A DNA stretch of 64,000 nt from CBDCME01 sp965218865 (GCA_965218865.1 CBDCME010000027.1:1-64000), one strand, 5' to 3'; numbered from the stretch's first letter, positions 42,834 to 53,043 are shown. The notes: a model not told the origin generated them from the letters alone. A program made the numbers and translations.

Positions 42834-44765
42834 TTGAGCGCGGTGTACCTGGCGTCCGTGTTCCTACCCCTCCTCGGCGCGATAATTTCGGGATTTTTCG
42901 GACGCTTCATCGGTGTACGGGCCGCGATGGTGACGGCAAGCGCTCTCGTGGGCGTGCCGATGTTGCTATCTTTTTTCATTTTATACTGGTCGGTACAGGG
43001 TCGGGAACAGACCGTCGAAGTGTCCACCTGGATCGATTCGGGAGCGCTGGAGGCTTCGTGGGCGCTCCGATTCGATGTCCTCACGGCGGTCATGGTCTTC
43101 GTCGTCACCACCGCCTCGTTCCTGATCCACGTCTATTCAATCGGTTATATGGACAGCGACCCGCGTAAACCACGGTTCTTCGCGTATTTGAGCTTGTTCA
43201 CCTTCAGCATGTTGATGCTGGTCAGCGCCGACAATTTCGTCCAGCTTTACTTCGGTTGGGAAGGTGTCGGCCTGTGCTCGTATCTCTTGATCGGTTTTTG
43301 GTACACCCGTCCGGCGGCAAATGCCGCGGCCATCAAGGCATTTGTCGTCAACCGTGTCGGTGACTTCGGATTTGCCTTGGGGATATTCGCGGTATTTTTC
43401 GTTTTCAGATCCGTGGGCTTCGATGAAGTCTTTGGGGAGGTGACGAAACACGTTGATTCGACGATCGTGTTTCTGGGCTACGAGGTCCACGCCTTGACGC
43501 TGATCTGCCTTCTGCTGTTTGTCGGCGCGATGGGAAAGTCCGCGCAACTCGGCCTGCACACTTGGTTGCCGGATGCCATGGAGGGTCCGACCCCGGTATC
43601 GGCGCTTATCCACGCGGCAACGATGGTGACGGCGGGGGTTTTCATGGTCGCGCGCCTGTCGCCGTTATTCGAGCACGCGCCCGTGGCCCTGATGGTCGTG
43701 ACCGTGGTCGGTGCCTCGACGGCGTTTTTCGCCGCCACCGTCGGGGTCACGCAAACCGACATCAAGCGCGTCATTGCCTATTCGACGTGCAGCCAACTCG
43801 GCTACATGTTTTTTGCTTGCGGTATCTCGGCATATCCTGCGGCGATTTTTCATCTGATGACCCATGCCTTCTTCAAGGCACTCCTATTCCTCGGCTCGGG
43901 TTCCGTGATCCACGCGATGTCCGACGAGCAGGACATGCGCAAGATGGGTGGACTTTGGAAATTGATCCCATGGACCTACGGTTACATGTGGGTCGGCAGC
44001 CTGGCCTTGGCCGGGTTACCCCTTTTCTCCGGGTACTATTCGAAGGACATCATCATCGAATCGGCTTTCGCGGCCGGAGGCGGGGTGGGGCTTTACGCCT
44101 TTTGGCTCGGCATTATCGCTGCATTCCTCACCGCATTCTACTCGTGGCGCCTGTTGATATTGACGTTCCACGGCGCGCCCCGGGCCGATGAAAAGGTCAT
44201 GGCCCACGTCCACGAATCACCCTTGATGATGACGGTGCCGCTTTTCTTTCTCGCGGTCGGCGCCGTTTTCGCCGGATATTTCGGGACCAGCATGGTCGCC
44301 GAGGGCGGCGAGTTTTGGCGCGGAAGCATTGTCGTGTTGCCCGAACACACGGCCTTGGCGGACGCACATCATGTCCCGTTCTGGGTCAAGACACTGCCCA
44401 TCGCCGTCGCCCTCGCCGGAATTCTGTCGGCCACGATTATCTACGGCATAAATCCGCGCGTCGCACCGTTCCTCGCGGACAAGATGCGGCCACTACACAC
44501 CTTCCTATACAACAAGTGGTATTTCGACGAGATCTACGACGCGCTGTTCGTGAAACCGGCGAACTACCTCGGCCGGGGACTTTGGAAAGCGGGAGACAAT
44601 GCCGTGATCGACGGCGTCGGCCCGGACGGGATCGCGGCCGCGGCCATGGGCTTGGCGCGGCGCGTGATACGATTACAGACCGGTTTTCTTTACCACTATG
44701 CCTACGCGATGTTCATCGGGGTCGTGTTGCTCGTGACATGGTACCTGCTCTGGGCTGGGGGCTAA
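42834..44765 (+). CDS. nuoL: NADH-quinone oxidoreductase subunit L
   Basis: Antiporter-like proton-pumping subunit of 643 residues, the distal tip of the membrane arm with a long lateral helix at the C-terminus. Motifs: FVQLYFGWEGVGLCSYLLIG (Glu of the proton channel), LHTWLPDAMEGPTPVSALIH with Lys upstream (GKSAQLGLHTW) and YSTCSQLGYMFFACG. The start is a TTG at 42834 (a GTG at 42843 is possible), 4 bp after nuoK. Confidence 0.96.
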   Translation: MSAVYLASVFLPLLGAIISGFFGRFIGVRAAMVTASALVGVPMLLSFFILYWSVQGREQTVEVSTWIDSGALEASWALRFDVLTAVMVFVVTTASFLIHVYSIGYMDSDPRKPRFFAYLSLFTFSMLMLVSADNFVQLYFGWEGVGLCSYLLIGFWYTRPAANAAAIKAFVVNRVGDFGFALGIFAVFFVFRSVGFDEVFGEVTKHVDSTIVFLGYEVHALTLICLLLFVGAMGKSAQLGLHTWLPDAMEGPTPVSALIHAATMVTAGVFMVARLSPLFEHAPVALMVVTVVGASTAFFAATVGVTQTDIKRVIAYSTCSQLGYMFFACGISAYPAAIFHLMTHAFFKALLFLGSGSVIHAMSDEQDMRKMGGLWKLIPWTYGYMWVGSLALAGLPLFSGYYSKDIIIESAFAAGGGVGLYAFWLGIIAAFLTAFYSWRLLILTFHGAPRADEKVMAHVHESPLMMTVPLFFLAVGAVFAGYFGTSMVAEGGEFWRGSIVVLPEHTALADAHHVPFWVKTLPIAVALAGILSATIIYGINPRVAPFLADKMRPLHTFLYNKWYFDEIYDALFVKPANYLGRGLWKAGDNAVIDGVGPDGIAAAAMGLARRVIRLQTGFLYHYAYAMFIGVVLLVTWYLLWAGG

Positions 44766-44771
44766 TCGCCG

Positions 44772-46283
44772 ATGACCGATTTCCCGCTCCTCTCGCTGAC
44801 GATCTTCTTGCCTCTGACGGGGGCTGTCTTCGTCCTCATCATCAAGGGAGAGGCAGAGATCGTCGCCCGCAACGCGCGTAACGTCGCGTTATGGACATCG
44901 GCCATGACGTTCGTCGTTTCGCTCATGCTGTGGAACGGCTTCGACTCCGAAATATCGGGATTCCAGTTCGTTGAAAAGGTCGCGTGGCTGCCGACGTTCG
45001 GCATTTTCTACCACGTCGGAATCGACGGCATTTCCTTGTTCCTGATCTTATTGACCACTTTTCTCACTCCGCTCTGCGTTTTGGCGAGTTGGGACGCTAT
45101 TACCAAACGCGTCAAGGAATTCATGGTTGCCTTCTTGGTATTGGAAGCAACTATGATTGGGGTTTTCTCATCTCTTGACTTCGTTTTGTTCTATTTATTT
45201 TTTGAAACGATGCTTATCCCCATGTTTTTGATTATCGGTATTTGGGGTGGGCCAAGGAGAGTTTACGCGGCGTTCAAGTTTTTCCTTTTTACCTTAGTGG
45301 GTTCGGTTCTTCTCTTGCTCGCCATCCTGACGATGTACTTCAAGGCCGGAACGACGGACGTGCCTAAGTTGATGGATTTCGCGTTCAACCCCGATCTGCA
45401 GCGCTGGCTGTGGCTCGCGATGTTCGCGTCCTTCGCCGTCAAGGTTCCAATGTGGCCGCTCCACACCTGGCTTCCGGACGCCCATGTCGAAGCGCCGACA
45501 GCCGGTTCGATGGTGCTGGCCGGTGTTCTCCTCAAGATCGGTGGTTATGGGTTTTTGCGTTTCTGCCTGCCGATGTTGCCCGAGGCGACCGTGTTCTTCA
45601 CCCCCTTGATCTACGCCTTGAGCGTCGTCGCGGTGATCTACACCTCGCTCGTTGCCCTGGCGCAGGAGGATATGAAAAAGCTCATCGCCTATTCGTCCGT
45701 CGCCCATATGGGATTCGTCACGATCGGTATTTTCACCCTCACGGTCCAGGGCGTCGAAGGCGCCATCTTGGTCATGCTGAGCCATGGATTCGTTTCCGCC
45801 GCCCTGTTTCTTTGCGTCGGAGTCGTTTACGACCGGATGCATTCACGCATGATTTCACGCTACGGTGGGCTCATCCACCGGATGCCGGTCTATGCCTTCA
45901 TATTCATGGTATTCACGCTGGCGTCGGTGGGCCTTCCCGGAACCTCGGGTTTCGTCGGCGAGCTCCTGGCGCTCGTCGGTGCCTTCGAGGCCAACACATG
46001 GGTCGCCACGTTGGCGACGATCGGGGTGATCCTGGCGCCAGCCTACATGCTTTGGCTCTATCGCCGGGTCATATTCGGAGATTTGACCAAGGACGACCTA
46101 AAATCGATCCTTGACTGCAATCCCCGGGAAATCATTACCTTCGCCCCGATGGTGGCCTTGGTGTTCTTGATGGGTGTTTATCCGGAGCTGTTCTTGTCGT
46201 TCATCCGGCCGGCCGTGGTCGAATTGCTGGCGCAATCGGCGGTTTCCGCCGATCCGGCGGCCACCGCCTTGCTCGCTCATTGA
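44772..46283 (+). CDS. nuoM: NADH-quinone oxidoreductase subunit M
   Basis: Antiporter-like proton-pumping subunit, 503 residues with about 14 helices. Conserved: FYLFFETMLIPMFLIIGIWG (channel Glu), KVPMWPLHTWLPDAHVEAPT and AYSSVAHMGFVTIGIF. FVGELLALVGAFEAN near the end is typical of NuoM. It starts 6 bp after nuoL. Confidence 0.97.
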   Translation: MTDFPLLSLTIFLPLTGAVFVLIIKGEAEIVARNARNVALWTSAMTFVVSLMLWNGFDSEISGFQFVEKVAWLPTFGIFYHVGIDGISLFLILLTTFLTPLCVLASWDAITKRVKEFMVAFLVLEATMIGVFSSLDFVLFYLFFETMLIPMFLIIGIWGGPRRVYAAFKFFLFTLVGSVLLLLAILTMYFKAGTTDVPKLMDFAFNPDLQRWLWLAMFASFAVKVPMWPLHTWLPDAHVEAPTAGSMVLAGVLLKIGGYGFLRFCLPMLPEATVFFTPLIYALSVVAVIYTSLVALAQEDMKKLIAYSSVAHMGFVTIGIFTLTVQGVEGAILVMLSHGFVSAALFLCVGVVYDRMHSRMISRYGGLIHRMPVYAFIFMVFTLASVGLPGTSGFVGELLALVGAFEANTWVATLATIGVILAPAYMLWLYRRVIFGDLTKDDLKSILDCNPREIITFAPMVALVFLMGVYPELFLSFIRPAVVELLAQSAVSADPAATALLAH

Positions 46284-46296
46284 GCCGGAGAGAATA

Positions 46297-47745
46297 TTGG
46301 CTGATTTGTCGGACATTTATCCAGCGACGGCGGAGATTTGGCTCGCAATCGCCGGAATGTCCATGCTCATGTTCGGCGTTTTCCGGGGGAACGCGGCCAC
46401 GATGATCGTGGCCTGGATGGCTGTCGCCGCCTTTTTCGTCGCGTTCTCCTTGGTTTGGGACCTGCCCGACGAACGGGTGAAGTTGTTTGGCGGCCTGTTC
46501 GTCGTCGACGGATTCGCCGCCTTCATGAAAGCGCTCGTCCTCACGGGTTCCCTGCTCACCCTGGTTCTTTCCCTGGGCTATATCGAGCGCGAACGCATGT
46601 ATCGCTTCGAATACCCGGTCCTCGTCGTGTTCGCGACTCTCGGCATGCTCGTCATGATCTCGGCCAACGATCTGATGACACTCTATATCGGCCTCGAATT
46701 ACAGAGTCTGGCACTTTACGTCTGCGCGGCCTTCCAGCGGGATTCCCTGCGTGCCACCGAGGCGGGCCTGAAGTATTTTGTCCTCGGATCTCTTGCCTCT
46801 GGCATGCTCTTGTATGGGTGCTCGATGATTTACGGATTCACTGGGACGATGCGGTTCGACCTCCTGGCGGAGCTGTTCGGTGAAGGCGGTAACGGTCAAG
46901 TCTCGACGGGATTGCTCGTCGGCCTCGTATTCTTGACGGCGGGACTGGCCTTCAAGATTTCGGCGGTGCCTTTCCATATGTGGACGCCCGACGTTTACGA
47001 GGGGGCGCCCACGCCGGTCACCGCGTTCTTCTCGGTCGCTCCAAAGGTGGCCGCGGTGGCGTTGATTCTGCGCGTTTTCGCCCATCCCTTCGGTGACCTC
47101 GCGGATTATTGGCAGCAGATCATCGTCGTTATCTCCGTCGGCTCGATGCTGGTCGGAGCCTTTGCCGCCCTGGCCCAGACAAACATCAAGCGGCTGATGG
47201 CGTACAGCTCCATCGGTCATGTCGGTTACGCGCTCGTCGGCCTGGCCGCGGCAACGCCGGCCGGCGTGTGCGGCGTCTTGATCTATATGTTGATTTATGT
47301 GTTCATGAACGTCGGCACCTTCGGCTGCATTTTGGCGATGCGGCGTCAAAAGCGGATGGTCGAGGGAATCGCCGATCTCGCGGGGTTGGTGAAGTCCAAT
47401 CCGGCGATGGCGTACGCGTTGGCGGCATTCATGTTCGGTTTGGCGGGAATTCCCTTGTTCGCGGGTTTTTTCGGCAAGTTGTATGTCTTTTTAGCCGCCA
47501 TCGAGTCCGAGCTGTACACGCTCGCCATCATCGGTGTTTTGACCAGCGTCGTGGCCGCGTATTATTACTTACGGATCGTCAAGGTGATGTTGTTCGACGA
47601 GCCGGCCGAGCCGTTCGACCGACCGGCTGGCCATGAATTGGCGTCGGTGATCGCCGTTACCTGTCTGTTTACGGTGTTTTTCTTCGTCTTTCAGTCGCCC
47701 TTCATTTCTGGCGCCAAGGCCGCCGCCGAGTCGCTGTTTCCGTGA
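46297..47745 (+). CDS. nuoN: NADH-quinone oxidoreductase subunit N
   Basis: Antiporter-like subunit of 482 residues: LMTLYIGLELQSLALYVCAA (channel Glu), AVPFHMWTPDVYEGAPTPVT and MAYSSIGHVGYALVGLAA. The start is a TTG at 46297 with GGAGAG four bases upstream; no ATG in the right place exists. The stop overlaps the GTG of birA, coupling complex I to the downstream cofactor and RNA genes. Confidence 0.95.
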   Translation: MADLSDIYPATAEIWLAIAGMSMLMFGVFRGNAATMIVAWMAVAAFFVAFSLVWDLPDERVKLFGGLFVVDGFAAFMKALVLTGSLLTLVLSLGYIERERMYRFEYPVLVVFATLGMLVMISANDLMTLYIGLELQSLALYVCAAFQRDSLRATEAGLKYFVLGSLASGMLLYGCSMIYGFTGTMRFDLLAELFGEGGNGQVSTGLLVGLVFLTAGLAFKISAVPFHMWTPDVYEGAPTPVTAFFSVAPKVAAVALILRVFAHPFGDLADYWQQIIVVISVGSMLVGAFAALAQTNIKRLMAYSSIGHVGYALVGLAAATPAGVCGVLIYMLIYVFMNVGTFGCILAMRRQKRMVEGIADLAGLVKSNPAMAYALAAFMFGLAGIPLFAGFFGKLYVFLAAIESELYTLAIIGVLTSVVAAYYYLRIVKVMLFDEPAEPFDRPAGHELASVIAVTCLFTVFFFVFQSPFISGAKAAAESLFP

Positions 47746-48506
47746 GCACCTCAGCGGAATTGCCGCCAGGCTATCGCTTGATCGCCCTCGACGAGGTGGT
47801 CAGCACCAACGACGAGGCCAAGCGCCTCGCCGTATCGGGTGCCGGAGAGGGAACCGTTATTTGGGCCCGCAGCCAGCGAGGAGGGCGTGGCCGCCGCGGC
47901 AGGGCGTGGATATCACCCCCCGGAAACCTTTATCTTTCCATCATTTTGCGGCCCGAATGCGCCCCTTCCGAAGCGGCCCAATTATCCTTCGTCGCCGTCG
48001 TTGCCCTCGGCGAAACTCTGGAGCCCTTGCTACCATCCGCTACGGCGCTGAAGTTCAAATGGCCCAACGACGTCATGATCAGCGGCCGCAAGGTCTCCGG
48101 AATCCTGTTGGAGACGGCCACGACCGGGTGGGCGGCGCTGGAATGGGTGGTTGTTGGTGTCGGTCTCAACGTCTCCAGCCACCCCACCGGGATTTCGGCG
48201 CCGGCGACCTCTCTCCTCGCGGAGAGCGCGGAAGAATGTGAACCCACGAGGTTGATCGGAGCGTACTGCCGCAACTTCAAGAATTGGTACGATCGTTGGC
48301 GGGAAGGCGGATTCCCGCCCTTGCGCGCGGCTTGGCTGCAAAGGGCCATGGGAATTGGAGAACAGTTGCAGATAAACCTTGAAGGCGTGCCGTTGGCCGG
48401 GAAAGCGGTGGCCCTTGACGCGGCCGGCGCCTTGATCGTTGAAACCACTTCCGGAGAAAGGCGGGCGATCACCGCCGGCGAAGTATTTTTCGGAGGCGAT
48501 GGATGA
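47742..48506 (+). CDS. birA: Biotin-[acetyl-CoA-carboxylase] ligase
   Basis: Attaches biotin to carboxyl-carrier proteins via biotinyl-AMP. The 254-residue protein has the adenylation loop GGRGRRGRAWISPPGNLYLS, FKWPNDVMISGRKVSGIL with the catalytic Lys, and a C-terminal SH3-like domain. It lacks the N-terminal helix-turn-helix of the E. coli protein, so it is a ligase only and not the biotin repressor. GTG start overlaps the nuoN stop (GTGA). Confidence 0.94.
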   Translation: MSTSAELPPGYRLIALDEVVSTNDEAKRLAVSGAGEGTVIWARSQRGGRGRRGRAWISPPGNLYLSIILRPECAPSEAAQLSFVAVVALGETLEPLLPSATALKFKWPNDVMISGRKVSGILLETATTGWAALEWVVVGVGLNVSSHPTGISAPATSLLAESAEECEPTRLIGAYCRNFKNWYDRWREGGFPPLRAAWLQRAMGIGEQLQINLEGVPLAGKAVALDAAGALIVETTSGERRAITAGEVFFGGDG

Positions 48507-49291
48507 ACAACAATATTCTGTTGGCAATCGACGCCGGCAACACGAACACGGTATTCGCGGCCTTCGAGGGCGACGAAATGCTCGGCCAGTGGCGAACCTC
48601 GACCGACGCCAATCGAACCGCAGACGAGTACGCGGTCTGGTTGGGTCAGCTGTTGAAACATGACGGGATAGACGCGAAACGCATCGGGCAGGTGATTATC
48701 GCTTCCGTTGTTCCGCAAACACTCTTTAGCCTACGCGCCCTTTGTCGCCGATACTACGGTTGCGTGCCCTGGGTGGTGGGCGACGCCGTCGAAATCGGGA
48801 TCGATATATTGATAGATCGACCCGATGAAGTCGGGGCCGACCGGCTGGTCAACGCTGTCGGCGCTCATAGCCGTTATCCGGGCGCGTTGATCGTGATCGA
48901 TTTTGGAACCGCGACCACGTTCGATCTCGTGGACGAGGGCGGAGGTTACCGGGGAGGCGTCATCGCGCCGGGAATCAATCTATCGCTGGAAGCACTTCAC
49001 AAGGCGGCGGCGCAACTTCCACGCATCGCCGTCGAACGGCCGAAAAACGTGATCGGCCGCTCAACGGTGCAAGCCATGCAATCAGGTGTTTACTGGGGCT
49101 ACGTCGGCCTGTTGGAAGGGATGATCGCGCGCCTAAAGTCCGAAATCGGGAAACCGATGACCGTCATCGGAACCGGGGGCCTGGCATCGGTATTCCAGGA
49201 AGCGACCGATGTGATCGAGCATGTCGATCCCGACCTCACCATGCACGGCCTATTGGAAATCTATCGACGTCACACGAAAGGTGCCTCATGA
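48503..49291 (+). CDS. coaX: Type III pantothenate kinase
   Basis: Phosphorylates pantothenate, the first step of CoA synthesis. The 262-residue ASKHA-fold kinase has LLAIDAGNTNTVFAAFEGDE (phosphate-1), RPDEVGADRLVNAVGAHSRY and VIDFGTATTFDLVDEGGGYR (phosphate-2 and pantothenate site), and TVIGTGGLASVF. It overlaps birA and rnj by ATGA junctions, the usual alphaproteobacterial neighbourhood. Confidence 0.95.
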   Translation: MNNNILLAIDAGNTNTVFAAFEGDEMLGQWRTSTDANRTADEYAVWLGQLLKHDGIDAKRIGQVIIASVVPQTLFSLRALCRRYYGCVPWVVGDAVEIGIDILIDRPDEVGADRLVNAVGAHSRYPGALIVIDFGTATTFDLVDEGGGYRGGVIAPGINLSLEALHKAAAQLPRIAVERPKNVIGRSTVQAMQSGVYWGYVGLLEGMIARLKSEIGKPMTVIGTGGLASVFQEATDVIEHVDPDLTMHGLLEIYRRHTKGAS

Positions 49292-50979
49292 CGGGGAACG
49301 GCAACCCCCTGTTGTTCCTGCCGCTGGGCGGCGCCGGCGAAATCGGCATGAATCTGAACCTCTACGGTTACGGCGGGAAATGGCTCATGGTCGATCTCGG
49401 CATCAGTTTCGCCGACGAGAGGTTGCCGGGTGTCGACATCATCATGCCCGATCCCGGATTCATCGTGGAACGGCGCGACGATCTGTTGGGCCTGGTGCTC
49501 ACCCACGCCCACGAGGACCACCTGGGCGCGGTGCCATATCTTTGGCCCCGGCTCCGCTGTCCGGTTTACGCGACTCCCTTCTCGGCTGCCGTGCTGCGGC
49601 GAAAGTTGAACCGCGACGGGGCGGCCCCGGGGATCAACGACCTGGACCTCACCGAAATTCCCCTCTCTTCCAAATTTACTTTGGGTACGTTTGATATAGA
49701 GTTGATTTCATTGACACATTCCATACCAGAACCAAATGCGCTCGCGATCCGGACTCCCTTGGGAACGGTATTGCACACCGGCGATTGGAAGATCGACCCG
49801 GATCCGGTCGTCGGTGGCACGACCGACGAGGAGGCATTACGTCGTTATGGTGAGGAGGGAATTCTAGCGATTGTTTGCGATTCGACGAATGTGTTCCAAC
49901 CCGGCGTCTCCGGCTCGGAGGGCGAAGTACGGAAAAATTTGATCGAGATCGTGGGCAAATTCGATCGTTGCGTGGCCGTTTCTGGCTTCGCCTCGAACGT
50001 CGCCCGGATCGATACCGTCGCCGCCGCGGCGGAGGCGAACGGCCGCCAGGTGGCGGTCGCCGGCCGATCACTTTGGCGTATCATCGAAGCGGCCCGGGAA
50101 ACGGGCTATATCGATTCGGATCGAAAATTTCTTAACGACCGGGAGGCGATCGCGCTGCCGAGGGATCAGGTGCTCTACCTATGCACCGGGTCGCAGGGAG
50201 AACCGAACGCCGCCCTCGCGAGGATCGCCAGCGATAGCCACCCCCATATCAGCCTTGAACGGGGTGACGCGGTCATTTTTTCCTCGAAAATCATTCCCGG
50301 CAACGAAACGGCGATCAACCGGCTGCACAATCTTTTCGTCTACAAGGGGGTCGAGGTCGTGACCGAGGATGATCACTTCGTCCACGTATCCGGTCACCCG
50401 TGCCGCGACGAGCTGGCCCGCATGTACCAATGGATTCGGCCCCAAATCGCCGTCCCCGTTCACGGCGAGGCCCGCCACCTCATCGAACACGCGCGTCTCG
50501 CCGGAGAACTGCAAGTTCCACAACCTGTCGTGGTTGAGAATGGGGACCTCTTGCGCCTGGCGCCGGGTTCGCCCGAGATCGTCGACCAAGTCCCGTTCGG
50601 GAGGTTGATGGCCGATGGGAATGCCGTCGTCAACGTGGCCAGCCCCGTCATGCAGATGCGCCGCCGCCTGATGCACAACGGCGCCGCCTTCGTTTCCGTG
50701 ATTGTCGATGCCAAGGGACGGCTGAGCGCCGAGCCGCAGATCACGGCCCAGGGATTGTTCCACGACAACGAGCCCGGGAATAACCGCGAGTGTGCGTTGG
50801 CGCGGGCGGTGGAAGCCGTTCGTGTGGCCTTTTCCGGACTTAGCGAACGTGACCGAAAGGACGACAAAAAAGCCCGTGAAGCGGTTCGCCTATCCGTATT
50901 GAGGTCGCTCAAGGGCAGTCGGGGGAAACGTCCGTTCGTGGAGGTTCAGATCGTCCGCCTGAGGGCGGGGGTGTCGTGA
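49288..50979 (+). CDS. rnj: Ribonuclease J
   Basis: Metallo-beta-lactamase/beta-CASP ribonuclease with 5'-3' exonuclease and endonuclease activity in RNA maturation and decay. The 563-residue protein has GGAGEIGMNLNLYGY, the metal motif LTHAHEDHLGAVPYL, HTGDWKIDPDPV with another ligand, the beta-CASP SGFASNVARID and GSQGEPNAALARI, and HVSGHPCRDELARMYQWIRP. It overlaps coaX and mce by 4 bp. Confidence 0.96.
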   Translation: MTGNGNPLLFLPLGGAGEIGMNLNLYGYGGKWLMVDLGISFADERLPGVDIIMPDPGFIVERRDDLLGLVLTHAHEDHLGAVPYLWPRLRCPVYATPFSAAVLRRKLNRDGAAPGINDLDLTEIPLSSKFTLGTFDIELISLTHSIPEPNALAIRTPLGTVLHTGDWKIDPDPVVGGTTDEEALRRYGEEGILAIVCDSTNVFQPGVSGSEGEVRKNLIEIVGKFDRCVAVSGFASNVARIDTVAAAAEANGRQVAVAGRSLWRIIEAARETGYIDSDRKFLNDREAIALPRDQVLYLCTGSQGEPNAALARIASDSHPHISLERGDAVIFSSKIIPGNETAINRLHNLFVYKGVEVVTEDDHFVHVSGHPCRDELARMYQWIRPQIAVPVHGEARHLIEHARLAGELQVPQPVVVENGDLLRLAPGSPEIVDQVPFGRLMADGNAVVNVASPVMQMRRRLMHNGAAFVSVIVDAKGRLSAEPQITAQGLFHDNEPGNNRECALARAVEAVRVAFSGLSERDRKDDKKAREAVRLSVLRSLKGSRGKRPFVEVQIVRLRAGVS

Positions 50980-51380
50980 TTGGCCGGCTCAACCATATTG
51001 CGATCGTGGTCGCCGATTTACAGGCCGCGCGAAGAATGTACCGGGATCTCTTCGGGGCCGAGGTTTCCGATCCCGTGGACATGCCCGAGCACGGTGTGAC
51101 GACGGTATTCGTCGAATTGCAAAATACCCGGATAGAGCTGTTGGCTCCCCTCGACGAAGGCTCGCCGGTGGCCAAGTTTCTGGCTCGCAATCCCGCCGGC
51201 GGGATGCACCATGTCTGCTTCGAGGTCGACGACATCGCCGCCGCCCGCGACCGCATTACGGCCGAGGGTCACCGGGTCCTTGGCGGCGGAGAGCCGGCCA
51301 TCGGCGCCCACGGAAAGCCGGTGCTGTTTCTTCACCCGAAGGATTTTCACGGCACCTTGATCGAATTGGAGCAGGCCTAA
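50976..51380 (+). CDS. mce: Methylmalonyl-CoA epimerase
   Basis: Interconverts (R)- and (S)-methylmalonyl-CoA in propionate metabolism. The 134-residue vicinal-oxygen-chelate protein has the metal ligands in GRLNHIAIVVADL (His), ELQNTRIELLAPL (Glu region), GMHHVCFEVDDI (His) and GTLIELEQA (Glu). A GTG start overlaps the end of rnj. It is the last gene of the 18-gene co-directional chain from nuoA. Confidence 0.94.
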   Translation: MIGRLNHIAIVVADLQAARRMYRDLFGAEVSDPVDMPEHGVTTVFVELQNTRIELLAPLDEGSPVAKFLARNPAGGMHHVCFEVDDIAAARDRITAEGHRVLGGGEPAIGAHGKPVLFLHPKDFHGTLIELEQA

Positions 51381-51420
51381 AAACGGGCCGTTCCCTTGGC
51401 GGTTGGGGTGATCATCGCAA

Positions 51421-52863
51421 TTAGGTCAGGGATGAAATTGCAGGTCTGTTTCCGCAGTGATCGAGCCATGGCTTGACTCTTTCATAGGCCGCCGCGGCGC
51501 GGAAAACACTGAGATCGTCGTAGGGACGACCCACGATCTGAAGACCGGTCGGGACGCCTGAGGAGGCAAAACCGCTCGGCACCGCGGCGACGGGACACTG
51601 AGCCAACATGTTGAAGGGGTAGGTCAGGGCCCATTGGATTTCAGCCGCTAGTCGTTTGCCGTTGATCTCGACAGACAAATCCAGTGGCGATTGCGTCGCG
51701 GGCAGCGACGGAAGCGCCAGGGTCGGGCAGAGCAGGAGATCGTATTTCCGGAAGATTGCCCCCAGGCGGGCGTACATCTCGCCTTGGACGGCATTCGCCC
51801 GGTAAAGGTCGATCGCCTTGATTTCGAGACCGTCCTCGGCGACAACGCGGGCGTAGTCCGACATTTCACCTCGCCAGCGAGGCAAATATTTCCCGATGAC
51901 GGCCGCGAAACCCGCCACCCCATGGGTGAGAAAAGCGGACAACGAGGCCGAGGTCCAGCCGACGGCCACTTCCTCGACCTTGCATCCGAGATCACGGAAA
52001 CCATCGACGGCCGCCCGGGTATTCGCTTGAACCTCCGGATCGACCTCGAAGTACCCGAGATCGATCGAGAACGCGACCTTCAACCCTCTTATCCCGGGGA
52101 ATCTTTCGGGAATCATCGGTCGCTTCGCAAGAGACACGATGTCGCCCGGGTGCTGTCCCGACATGACGTTGAGCATCAACACGGCGTCCGACACCGTACG
52201 GGTCATCGGACCCTGATGTCCGTAAACGTCGAGATTTCTGGGGGCAATTCGCGGGACCCGTCCGAAGGGAGGTTTGTAGCCAAAAATACCGCACGCCGAC
52301 GCGGGAATTCGGATGGAGCCACCGTAATCGGAACCGTCCGCGAGCGTCGTCATGCCCGCCGCGAGCGCAGCCCCGGCGCCTCCGGAGGAGCCCCCGGGGC
52401 TGAAGTCGAGGTTCCAGGGGTTCCGCGTCACGCCCCATAGGGGGCTGTGGCATATCGTGGCCGCGCCGAACTCCGGGGTGGCGGTCCGCGCCAACAAGAT
52501 CGCGCCGGCCCCGAGTAGGCGCGTCACCGACGGGTCGGAAACGGTGTCCACGTTGTCGGCAAATATTCTCGAACCATAAGTCGTGACCTCGCCTTTTATC
52601 GGATGGAGGTCCTTGATCGCGACGGGCACCCCCTCCAAGCGACCCCGGCGGGCGCCTTTTCGCGCGTACTTGGCCTCGGATTTTCTGGCCTGTTCGAGCG
52701 CCCGCTCGAAGTGAGCCGTCGTAAAGGCGTTGATCGTTGGGTTCAGCGATTCCGCCCGGGCGACGATCGCCGTCATCAATTCGAGCGGCGACAGGGTTCG
52801 GGCCTTGAAACGCGCGATCGCCTGGGTGGCCGAAAGGTAGCAAAGATCTTGCTCGGACATTTC
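51421..52863 (-). CDS. Amidase (amidase signature family)
   Basis: A 480-residue amide hydrolase with the Ser-Ser-Lys triad: Lys83 in GVPVAIKDL, Ser158 in SPGGSSGGAGAAL and Ser182 in GSDYGGSIRIPASACG. The rest of the family pattern (FGYKPPFGRVPR, GPMTRTVSDAVLML) is complete. ATG at 52863 is preceded by GAGGAA; an ATG at 53013 would add 50 residues without homology. The specific substrate is unknown; the C-terminal AQCPVAAVPSGF and GLQIVGRPYDD are as in general amidases and not GatA, as there is no gatBC nearby. Convergent with mce. Confidence 0.9.
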   Translation of the reverse strand, partial: EMSEQDLCYLSATQAIARFKARTLSPLELMTAIVARAESLNPTINAFTTAHFERALEQARKSEAKYARKGARRGRLEGVPVAIKDLHPIKGEVTTYGSRIFADNVDTVSDPSVTRLLGAGAILLARTATPEFGAATICHSPLWGVTRNPWNLDFSPGGSSGGAGAALAAGMTTLADGSDYGGSIRIPASACGIFGYKPPFGRVPRIAPRNLDVYGHQGPMTRTVSDAVLMLNVMSGQHPGDIVSLAKRPMIPERFPGIRGLKVAFSIDLGYFEVDPEVQANTRAAVDGFRDLGCKVEEVAVGWTSASLSAFLTHGVAGFAAVIGKYLPRWRGEMSDYARVVAEDGLEIKAIDLYRANAVQGEMYARLGAIFRKYDLLLCPTLALPSLPATQSPLDLSVEINGKRLAAEIQWALTYPFNMLAQCPVAAVPSGFASSGVPTGLQIVGRPYDDLSVFRAAAAYERVKPWLDHCGNRPAISSLT

Positions 52864-53043
52864 GAGGGTTCCTCGCGGCGACAATCTGGACGGTTTGGCC
52901 AAGGGCCGACCGGAGAAATTAGTCACGACCGGCAATCGCGCGCAATCGCGGAATCGCCATTCGACACGTACTTTGCTCGCCGCCGCATTGATCTCGTAAG
53001 CAAGCTGGGCCACTTTATGAGTCCAAGAATTCCTGGAGCGCTC

